A stretch of DNA of 64,000 nt from the NCBI RefSeq assembly GCF_002257665.1, contig NZ_MQWB01000001.1, positions 1,425,731-1,489,730 of the forward strand. The letters run 5' to 3'. The notes below the pieces were generated by a model. That model did not search any database, was not told the DNA's origin, and worked only from the letters and a program-made list of their open reading frames with translations. Numbering within the stretch: the stretch's first letter is position 1; each line of letters starts with the position of its first letter. Below, in pieces: positions 43,026-49,492 of this stretch. Source of the stretch: Rubricoccus marinus (GTDB taxonomy: Bacteria; Bacteroidota; Rhodothermia; Rhodothermales; Rubricoccaceae). Position numbers and translations under genes: made by a program.

Positions 43026-43150
43026 TTAGAACCCGCCGCTGTAGGCCGACGCCAGGCGCGAGCATTGCTGGATCGTCTGGGCGTCGGCGTATCCAACACT
43101 CATCCTTGCGGCGCCGCCGTCTGGCGCGGCGAAACGGCCCTGCGATATGC
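43026..43150 (+). other. Degenerate attC-like site 3
   Basis: TTAGAAC plus CCGCCGCTGTAGGCCGACGCCAG (43026-43054) is plainly homologous to the left arms of sites 1 and 2. The right arm TCTGGCGCGGCGAAACGGC pairs with part of it, again leaving G and A unpaired, but the final GTT box is missing (CGATATG instead). It is probably not a fully active site. Confidence 0.5.
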
Positions 43151-43157
43151 TGCCTAG

Positions 43158-43339
43158 ATGCTGAATTCTGACGGCTACTCAATGGAGGACTACAAGTACC
43201 TCTTCAGCTTGGAATCGCTGTCATTCTATGGGCGGTAAGCCTCTTCTTCGGCTGCCGTAGCATCTGGTACCGCAATGAGTCCCTCAGCATCAACACCGCT
43301 GGAGTCATGAGACGATCGTCACCGGTCGTTGACTACTGA
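43158..43339 (+). pseudogene. Frameshifted small membrane-protein gene
   Basis: ATG 43158 starts MLNSDGYSMEDYKYLFS and stops early (TAA 43236). Another frame over the same DNA reads LGIAVILWAVSLFFGCRSIW and continues YRNESLSINTAGV to a TGA at 43337-43339, with a clear transmembrane segment. One indel at about 43205 would join the two into a protein of about 60 residues. It directly follows the degenerate attC-like site, so it may be a broken cassette gene. Confidence 0.35.
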
Positions 43340-43372
43340 GACCGGGCCGCAACTGTCTAGAGGCCTTGTCCC

Positions 43373-43834
43373 ATGATCAATCTGGAAGTCCAGACGCACA
43401 TCGCCGCCCCGCCCGAGGTCTGCTTCGACCTCGCCCGTGACGTCGATTTCCACGCCCGCTCGCTTGCTCACACCGGGGAGCGCGTCACACACCGCCCGGA
43501 GCACTCGCTGCTGGAGTTGGGGGATGAGGTTGAGTTCGAGGGACGGCACCTTGGCGTCCGACAGCGCCTCCGCGCGCGCATCGTGTCGTTCGAGAAGCCC
43601 CACCAGTTTCGCGACGTGATGGTGCGTGGTGCATTCCGCTCGTTCGCGCACGACCACATCTTCGAGCCATCGGCGAGCGGAACGCTCATGCGCGACCGGC
43701 TCCAGTTCGCCGCGCCGTTGTGGCCGCTCGGCCTCGCAGTAGAGCGCGCCGTACTCCGGCCGTACCTCGCTCGGCTCATCGCGGCGCGCGGTCGGGAGAT
43801 CAAGAACGCCGCGGAGCAAACGTCGTCCGTGTAG
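43373..43834 (+). CDS. SRPBCC/START-like fold protein
   Basis: 153 residues. MINLEVQTHIAAPPEVCFDLARDVDFHARSL opens like the SRPBCC (Bet v1/polyketide-cyclase-like) superfamily, and FRDVMVRGAFRSFAHDHIFEPSASGTLMRDRLQFAAPLWPLGLAVERAVLRPYLARLIAARGREIK matches the ligand-cavity strands and C-terminal helix of the family. It probably binds a hydrophobic ligand. It has no copy of the iterated word but is followed immediately by a perfect type B palindrome, so it is at the edge of the motif-free region. Confidence 0.82.
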   Translation: MINLEVQTHIAAPPEVCFDLARDVDFHARSLAHTGERVTHRPEHSLLELGDEVEFEGRHLGVRQRLRARIVSFEKPHQFRDVMVRGAFRSFAHDHIFEPSASGTLMRDRLQFAAPLWPLGLAVERAVLRPYLARLIAARGREIKNAAEQTSSV

Positions 43835-43837
43835 TCC

Positions 43838-43855
43838 CGCCAGAGGCCTCTGGCG
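43838..43855. repeat. Palindrome type B, intergenic
   Basis: A perfect CGCCAGAGGCCTCTGGCG just after the SRPBCC gene stop. It is the first copy of the word after a 2.6-kb gap. Confidence 0.9.
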
Positions 43856-43893
43856 TCGCGCCCCTTTCCCCGCGATTTCGAGCGCCGCGCCTT

Positions 43894-43911
43894 GCCTCTG
43901 GCGCCAGAGGC
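43894..43911. repeat. Palindrome type A, intergenic
   Basis: A perfect GCCTCTGGCGCCAGAGGC 35 bases before the copper-protein start, so two palindromes of opposite junction type sit 38 bases apart. Confidence 0.9.
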
Positions 43912-43945
43912 AGCAACCTTCCCCGTCTCACTCCACAGACGGCTC

Positions 43946-44464
43946 ATGCGCGCGCTTCTCCTCCTGACAGCCTTCTTTGCATTCTCCGCCTGCGGCGGGG
44001 GCGAGGTGACCCCGAGCCCGGATCAGGAAGCCATCTTCGCTGATACGGTAGACGTCGAACTCGTCGTGCCCGCGGAGAAGAACGCGATGGCCTACGCGGT
44101 CGGCGAGATCTCCGCTCCGGCGGGCGCCCGCGTGCGCCTCGTGATGGACAACACGGAGACGACGAGCCGCGCGATGATCCACAACGTCGTCGTGCTCAAC
44201 ACGGCCGCCGCCATCGACCGCGTGGGGAAGGCTGCAGCGGGGGCGGCGGACAACATCCCGGAGGACCCGGCCATCGTCGTCAACACGCCTCTGGCGGGAC
44301 CGGGCGAGCGCCAGGCCGTCGTCTTCACGATGCCGCCCCCCGGGCGCTACCCGTTTATCTGCACGTACCCCGGCCACTTCCAGTACATGCAGGGCGTGCT
44401 GGTCTCGACGGCGCCAGAGGCCGGTCCCGATGAAGCCTCGGGCGATGACTCGGGCAATGAGTAG
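43946..44464 (+). CDS. Azurin/plastocyanin-like blue copper lipoprotein
   Basis: 172 residues from ATG 43946. The lipoprotein signal MRALLLLTAFFAFSAC has Cys16. The cupredoxin copper ligands are His79 (MIHNVVVL), Cys139, His144 and Met148 in FICTYPGHFQYMQG, the exact Cys-x4-His-x3-Met spacing of azurin. It probably shuttles electrons at the outer face of the inner membrane or in the periplasm. The C-terminus is an acidic tail. Its last 8 bases overlap a 49-aa membrane ORF. Confidence 0.92.
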   Translation: MRALLLLTAFFAFSACGGGEVTPSPDQEAIFADTVDVELVVPAEKNAMAYAVGEISAPAGARVRLVMDNTETTSRAMIHNVVVLNTAAAIDRVGKAAAGAADNIPEDPAIVVNTPLAGPGERQAVVFTMPPPGRYPFICTYPGHFQYMQGVLVSTAPEAGPDEASGDDSGNE

Positions 44465-44606
44465 CCTGTTCAAGATCCTCGTGGTCGTGTCTGCGGTCGG
44501 CGTTGTGGGCGCGATCGTAGAGGTGTGGCGTCGGCGCCGCGAGGTCAAGCGGCTGCGCGACGAACACGGCGACGCCTACGATGACGTAAAGCGGCGCTGG
44601 ATGTAG
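44457..44606 (+). CDS. 49-aa single-pass membrane protein
   Basis: ATG 44457 overlaps the end of the copper-protein gene by 8 bases. The product has one hydrophobic helix (LFKILVVVSAVGVVGAIVEVW, about residues 4-24), followed by a strongly charged helix (RRRREVKRLRDEHGDAYDDVKRRWM). The tight overlap argues that it is a real, co-translated partner, perhaps anchoring or assembling an electron-transfer complex. The family is not recognised. Confidence 0.6.
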   Translation: MSSLFKILVVVSAVGVVGAIVEVWRRRREVKRLRDEHGDAYDDVKRRWM

Positions 44607-44624
44607 GCCTCTGGTGCCAGAGGC
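44607..44624. repeat. Degenerate palindrome type A between convergent genes
   Basis: GCCTCTGGTGCCAGAGGC, one substitution from the perfect palindrome, exactly between the stop codons of the 49-aa ORF (+) and the GntR gene (-). Confidence 0.8.
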
Positions 44625-45547
44625 TAGCGCCCCACCGTCTGCCGCACGCGTTCCAGCGATTCCTGCGTGACGACGGGCGCGACCTCGGCGTGCGGGCGCT
44701 CGTTGGTCTGGGCGAGGGCGCGTACGCGGCGCCGGGCGCCGGGCGTGTACAACACGAGGTCGGCCTGGCGGACCACCTGCTCAATGCGGCGGCGCTCCTC
44801 GTCGGTCGTGATGGCGATAAACGCCCCGTCGAAGCCGGACTGCTCCCGCAACGCGGCCTCAATGGGCGCGGCGCCGTCGCGGCTGCGCGTGATGAGCGCC
44901 ACGGTCTCGCCCTTCGCGCGCTGCGCGACGCGTTCCAGCGTGTCGTACGGAAACCGCACGTCCACGCCCACCACCTCCGCCTTTGGAACGGCGCGCTTGA
45001 CCACCTGGATCGACGCCAGAGGCGCGATCACGGCGTCGGCCTCCGCATGACGGCGAAGGTCGGCCACCAACACGGCCTCGACGCGTTCTTGCAGCGCCGC
45101 GCTGGCCTGCTCGGCGCCGGCCTCGGCCAGCTCCCGGTACGGACCCGCGAACAGGAGCGTACGCCGCGCGCCGGGGCGCTCGAAGTAGGCCAGTTGCTCT
45201 TGCACGACGTAGTCCATCTCCTCCTCGTCCAAGCCCAGAGCGACGAGCTTCTGCAGCGCGTCCTGGACCGTCGCCGAACCGCGCTCCATCCGCTCCGCCG
45301 TGGACAGCGGGACGGGCTGGGACACGAAATAGCCGCCGCCGCGGCGCACTTCCAAGAGGTTCTCGTCCGCTAGCCGCTGGTATGCCTTTCGGACGGTATG
45401 GAACGAGACGCCGACCTGATCGCCCAGCGCGCGCGTGGACGGTAGCCGGTCGCCCGGCTTGTACTGCCCGGCCGCGACCTGGAAGCGGAGCTGCTCGACG
45501 AGTTGCTCGCCGACGGAAAGGGGGGCATCGCGGTCCAGCGTGATCAT
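44624..45547 (-). CDS. GntR-family transcriptional regulator
   Basis: 307 residues from ATG 45547. The N-terminal winged helix-turn-helix reads PLSVGEQLVEQLRFQVAAGQYKPGDRLPSTRALGDQVGVSFHTVRKAYQRLADENLLEVRRGGGYFV, typical GntR (YtrA-like) DNA-binding. A helical linker and a C-terminal alpha/beta domain (TLLFAGPYRELAE, VLVADLRRH, TVALITRSRDG) follow, possibly a periplasmic-binding-like or phosphoribosyl-like effector domain. It is divergent from the glycosyltransferase at 45708, which it might regulate. The ligand is unknown. Confidence 0.87.
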   Translation of the reverse strand: MITLDRDAPLSVGEQLVEQLRFQVAAGQYKPGDRLPSTRALGDQVGVSFHTVRKAYQRLADENLLEVRRGGGYFVSQPVPLSTAERMERGSATVQDALQKLVALGLDEEEMDYVVQEQLAYFERPGARRTLLFAGPYRELAEAGAEQASAALQERVEAVLVADLRRHAEADAVIAPLASIQVVKRAVPKAEVVGVDVRFPYDTLERVAQRAKGETVALITRSRDGAAPIEAALREQSGFDGAFIAITTDEERRRIEQVVRQADLVLYTPGARRRVRALAQTNERPHAEVAPVVTQESLERVRQTVGR

Positions 45548-45638
45548 GGCCGAACCTACCGCCTCTGGCGCCTCCGCCGGTAGCGCCCGCGTCCGGGGGC
45601 TCGCCTGGGAGAGCTCCCCGGGCAGACCCCGAACCTCG

Positions 45639-45656
45639 CGCCAGAGGCCTCGGGCG
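45639..45656. repeat. Degenerate palindrome type B in a divergent promoter region
   Basis: CGCCAGAGGCCTCGGGCG, one substitution from perfect, between the GntR gene and the glycosyltransferase gene, in the position of an operator. Confidence 0.75.
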
Positions 45657-45707
45657 CCGGAGCCGCGTGGCGCGCCCCGCGTAGGGGGCACAAACTGCCC
45701 CGGACCC

Positions 45708-46592
45708 ATGCCGCTCAGCCTCCTCACGCTTGTCCGCAACCGGACGGCCTACCTCGCCAGCCTGCTCGACTCACTCGCGCACGCGCCCGATCCCCCCGCC
45801 GAGGTCGTCGTGGCCGTATGCGGAGGGGAGGACCCCACACCGCACCTTCCTGAGACGCCGTTCCCCGTCCGCCTGCTGGACATCGGCAGCGACGGCGACC
45901 GCATCCCGTACAGCCACGCGCGGAACGCCTGCGCCCGCGCCGCCACGTCCGACCACATCCTCTTCCTCGACGCCGACTGCCTGCCGGCCCCCGGCACACT
46001 CTCCGCGCTGGACGACACGCTGCGCGCCGTCGACGCCCTCGCCATCGCCGAAGTCCGCTACCTCCCGCCTGGAGAGCACGACCTTCGGGACGTAGATGCG
46101 CTCTACGCTGAAAGCCGGCCTCACCCCGCCCGGCCTGTCCCACCGGAGAGCCTTTGGCGCTTGAGCGACGCGCACGAACTCGCCTGGGGCCTGTGCATGG
46201 CGTTCCGACGCGAGACGTTTACCCGGCTCGGCGGCTTTGACGAGGGCTACGGCGGCTACGCCGGCGAGGACACGGACCTAGCCGTCGCCGCACGAGAGGC
46301 AGGCGTGCCTCTCGCGGTCGTCGGCGGCGCCACGGTGTTCCACCGGCACCATGACGTGTTCGAGCCTCCCGTGCAGCAAGTTGAGGCCACGCTCGCCAAC
46401 GCGCAGCGCTTCCGCGACAAGTGGGGACGCTGGCCCATGGAGGGATGGCTCCAGGGCTACGTCGACCTCGGCCTTGTCGAGTGGTCGCCAGAGGCCGAGC
46501 GCGCCACGCTCGTGCGCCAGCCCACCGAAGAAGAGATCGAGGCCGCGAGGTTCACGCTGGCGCGGCCATTTAGGGACGCTCAAACGGCGTAG
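45708..46592 (+). CDS. Glycosyltransferase family 2
   Basis: 294 residues from ATG 45708. The GT-A fold begins PLSLLTLVRNRTAYLASLLDSLAHA; IPYSHARNACARAATSDHILFLDADCLPAPGTL holds the DxD-type nucleotide-sugar/metal motif, and ETFTRLGGFDEGYGGYAGEDTDLAVAAREAG is the acceptor region with the catalytic ED. The C-terminal part resembles galactosyltransferase-like GT2 enzymes. Its 3' end overlaps the convergent minus-strand glycosyltransferase gene by 13 bases. Confidence 0.88.
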   Translation: MPLSLLTLVRNRTAYLASLLDSLAHAPDPPAEVVVAVCGGEDPTPHLPETPFPVRLLDIGSDGDRIPYSHARNACARAATSDHILFLDADCLPAPGTLSALDDTLRAVDALAIAEVRYLPPGEHDLRDVDALYAESRPHPARPVPPESLWRLSDAHELAWGLCMAFRRETFTRLGGFDEGYGGYAGEDTDLAVAAREAGVPLAVVGGATVFHRHHDVFEPPVQQVEATLANAQRFRDKWGRWPMEGWLQGYVDLGLVEWSPEAERATLVRQPTEEEIEAARFTLARPFRDAQTA

Positions 46593-47635
46593 CGCACGGC
46601 GAGATCGTCTAAAAGCTGGGCCGCGCGAGCGGGCGCGTCGGGATCGGCCAGCGCACGCAATGGGGCGGGGTCACGCCGGGAGGCGCGGTCTAGGATGTCC
46701 GCCCAGGCCTCTGGCGCCGGCCAGCGCTCCAGGGCCGTCGCGGCGCCTGCCCGTGCGAGAGCTTCCGCCTTGCGGACTTGCTCCTGAAATGGCCGAGCCT
46801 CGGGGATCACGACGAGCGGACGCCCGGCCGCCGCCGCCTCCATCGTGGCGTTGTGCCCGCCAGAGGCCACTACGACCTCCGAGCTCGCCAGAAGCGGGAA
46901 CGGGTCGTCAATCCAGCCGGGCGTGCGGAGCGATGCGGGGGTGTCGGTGCTGGCGTCGCCGCCCACCCACGTCCATGTCCAGCCCGGTGTGGCGCGCGCC
47001 GCGTCGGCGACATCCTGGGAGGTCCATGCCGGGCTGGACTCCGGGCCTCCGCTCCCGCCTCCGCCCACCAGGCAGACGGTGCGCGGGCAGAACGTCTGAG
47101 GACGCGCGCGCCCCGCAAAGCGGCTGAGACCGCCGGCGTAGACCGTCGCGCGCCGGACGGTCTCTGGCGTGCCGGGGGACTCCAACGCCTCCGGGAACGG
47201 CGCGAGGCAGGCGACGGCCGCTTCGTACGCCGCCTGGTGCGGCGCGTCCGTCCGCTCTCCATGCTGCCGCACCACGACGACGGGCAGGGACAGCAGCCGA
47301 GCGAAAACGGCCACCTCAACCGATACGTCCACCACCATCAGCGCGGGGCCTCTGGCGGCCCACGCCGCGATGGCCGCCATCCGCTCGCAAACTCCTGGGT
47401 GCGCCAGAGGCGCGTAATGGAGGCCGCCCGGAGGGGGCTCTTCACCGCCAGGGCGAGGGAGGTCAGGGGGGAGCACGCAAACCCCGACGTTGGGCGGGAG
47501 GGCGTCGGTAGGAACCGGCGCCGAGGTGAACAACGTGGCCGCGGCGCGGACCCGGGCGAGGATGGCGAGCGCACGCGCGACGTGCCCCCGTCCGTGGTGG
47601 TGCGCGTAGTAGCCGATCCGCGCGGGCTCAGTCAA
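46580..47635 (-). CDS. MurG/GT28-like glycosyltransferase
   Basis: 351 residues from TTG 47635, chosen because it overlaps the stop of the upstream gene by 8 bases and puts ARIGYYAHHHGRGHVARALAIL (GT-B donor/acceptor cleft with G-x-GH) at the N-terminus. The C-terminal half has VCLVGGGGSGG, WTWVGGD and SEVVVASGGHNATMEAAAAGRPLVVIPEARPFQEQVRKAEAL, the UDP-sugar-binding motif of GT28 enzymes. It transfers a sugar to an unknown acceptor. It is second in a minus-strand trio with the GT4 and sulfotransferase genes. Confidence 0.82.
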   Translation of the reverse strand: MTEPARIGYYAHHHGRGHVARALAILARVRAAATLFTSAPVPTDALPPNVGVCVLPPDLPRPGGEEPPPGGLHYAPLAHPGVCERMAAIAAWAARGPALMVVDVSVEVAVFARLLSLPVVVVRQHGERTDAPHQAAYEAAVACLAPFPEALESPGTPETVRRATVYAGGLSRFAGRARPQTFCPRTVCLVGGGGSGGPESSPAWTSQDVADAARATPGWTWTWVGGDASTDTPASLRTPGWIDDPFPLLASSEVVVASGGHNATMEAAAAGRPLVVIPEARPFQEQVRKAEALARAGAATALERWPAPEAWADILDRASRRDPAPLRALADPDAPARAAQLLDDLAVRYAV

Positions 47636-48719
47636 GGCGTCCAAGTGCGCGGTGGTACACGGCCTCGATGCCGTCCAACATGCCGTCCACCGAAGCGATC
47701 TGCTCGGCGCGAGCCCGGGCGTCTTCGCGCGAGAGGCCAACCGCTTCAAGCGCCGCAGCGGCCAGGGAGTCGATGCAGTCCGGCGCGGCGATCCGGCCGC
47801 TGCGGTCGCACAGCAGGGAGCGCATGGCGCCGCGGTCGAACGCCGCAACGGGTGTTCCGCACGCGAGCGCTTCCACGGTCGTGAGCCCGAACGGCTCTTC
47901 CCACCGTGGCGTGCTCAGCGCCACCCCGCACTCGCCGATGAGGCCCCCGAGCTCTCGCTGCGTGAGGTGGCCTGCAAACTCGACGTGGACGCCAAGACGA
48001 GGGCGGATCTCGGCCTCGAAGTAGTCCGGGTCCGAGGCCGGACCGGCGAGAACCACCTTGAATCCCGCCCGCCGCGCGGCGTCGATGGCGTAGTGCGGGC
48101 CTTTCTCTGGGACCAAACGGCCGGTCCACACCGCGTGCTCGCAAGAGGCCGTCGACGAGAGCGGCCAATCCGAAAGGTCGATCCCGTTGGGCACGACGCC
48201 GACGCCGGAGAGCGAGGCAGACCACGCGCGCTGGTTGGAGCCCGAGACGGTCAGGAACTCCGGTCGCTCGTGAGGAGGCAAGCAGAGCGCTGCGCTTTCC
48301 TGCCACGGCGTCGGCGGCGCGTGGAACGTCGTGACGTGGCCCGCTCGGATGGCCGGCGCCATCGTGATGGGGAGGTAGTGAAAGCTATGGTTGTGGATGA
48401 TGTCGAAGCTGTCCGCGCTGGCGAGGTCCGTCAGGAGAGACAGGTACGCGTGGTGCTCCTGCATAAACGGGCCCGCAAGCATGGAGATGTCGCGCTTGGC
48501 GGCTTCCGAGAACGCGAGGCCGCTGGCGGGGCCGAGCGACTGGACCGGTACCCCCGGGCCTACGTCCGATCCCTCGGCGGCGAAAAGCGTGACGGCGTGG
48601 CCCCGGCGGGCGAGGCCGCGAGCCAGCGTGGCGACGTGGGAGGCGAGGCCCCCGTTGAACGGCTCGCAGATCGGGTACCGGGCCGTAGCGAGAAGGCCGA
48701 TGCGAAGAGGTCCGGTCAT
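47628..48719 (-). CDS. Glycosyltransferase family 4
   Basis: 363 residues from ATG 48719. PLRIGLLATARYPICEPFNGGLASHVATLARGLARRGHAVTLF is a GT4 N-domain; GVVPNGIDLSDWPL, AVWTGRLVPEKGPHYAIDAARRAGFKVVLAG and GVALSTPRWEEPFGLTTVEALACGTPVAAFDRG (E-x7-E donor motif) are the C-domain. It probably builds a surface glycan with its neighbours. It overlaps the sulfotransferase gene by 4 bases upstream. It has almost no copies of the iterated word. Confidence 0.9.
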   Translation of the reverse strand: MTGPLRIGLLATARYPICEPFNGGLASHVATLARGLARRGHAVTLFAAEGSDVGPGVPVQSLGPASGLAFSEAAKRDISMLAGPFMQEHHAYLSLLTDLASADSFDIIHNHSFHYLPITMAPAIRAGHVTTFHAPPTPWQESAALCLPPHERPEFLTVSGSNQRAWSASLSGVGVVPNGIDLSDWPLSSTASCEHAVWTGRLVPEKGPHYAIDAARRAGFKVVLAGPASDPDYFEAEIRPRLGVHVEFAGHLTQRELGGLIGECGVALSTPRWEEPFGLTTVEALACGTPVAAFDRGAMRSLLCDRSGRIAAPDCIDSLAAAALEAVGLSREDARARAEQIASVDGMLDGIEAVYHRALGRLD

Positions 48720-49357
48720 ATCGGCAAGTCGTATCCAAGGAGGCGGTAGTCCGCGTCGTACGCCTCGGCGATGGTCCAGCGCGCCAGAGGCGAAAGCGCC
48801 TGGGCGTCGTCGGCGGAGGAGCCATGCGTGCCGTTCAGGTGGAACAGCGAGCGGCCTCGGACGCGGCGCCGAACCCGCTCGTAGTCGTCGTGGAGGCTTT
48901 CGTAGCGGATCAGATGATCCACCGCCAGGTCTCCGCCGCTGGCGCACACGAACTCATGCTGCGGCCGGAAGTGGAGATGCGAAAGCGACGCTTTCAGCCC
49001 CTCGGGATCGAGCACGAACGCTTCGAGATTCTCATACCCATCGACGGTCTCGGCGGCCTCTCGCGCGTCGGCCGGGTTGATTCCCCCGCGTTTGAGATAG
49101 CGGTAAGCAGAGGCGACGCGTTCGGCAGGATCGCGGACGGAAGCGAACGTGAACATCTCCGCCAAGAGCTCTGGGCCAAACTCCTCCTCGTACTCCCGCA
49201 CCGTCCGGTGTCCACCACCTTCCGAGCCATAGACGGCTCGCGCGATGGCCAGTCCGGCTGTCTTGGGGACGTGGACGAAAACAGTTTTCGTCCTGACCAT
49301 CGGGCGGACGTCGTAGGTCCAGTTGCCGGGGTCTAACGGCGGGGCGTGCACGTGCAT
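48716..49357 (-). CDS. Sulfotransferase family 2-type protein
   Basis: 213 residues from ATG 49357; TTG 49414 would add 19 residues. KTVFVHVPKTAGLAIARAVY is the 5'-phosphosulfate-binding loop for PAPS and FTFASVRDPAERVASAYRYL the 3'-phosphate-binding motif. It probably sulfates a sugar of the glycan made by the adjacent transferases. It heads the three-gene minus-strand set and overlaps the GT4 gene (ATGA). Confidence 0.88.
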   Translation of the reverse strand: MHVHAPPLDPGNWTYDVRPMVRTKTVFVHVPKTAGLAIARAVYGSEGGGHRTVREYEEEFGPELLAEMFTFASVRDPAERVASAYRYLKRGGINPADAREAAETVDGYENLEAFVLDPEGLKASLSHLHFRPQHEFVCASGGDLAVDHLIRYESLHDDYERVRRRVRGRSLFHLNGTHGSSADDAQALSPLARWTIAEAYDADYRLLGYDLPI

Positions 49358-49492
49358 ACGGAAGGAGGAGAAGGGCCTCTCCTTCACGCGCAGGCACGCT
49401 CTCGGGTCCGGCAAACGCCGGCCCTGACGGACGTTCAGGCCCGCCCCGGTAGGGGACCCGGGGATGCCCCGTGAACGCTCCCTACGGGCCCT

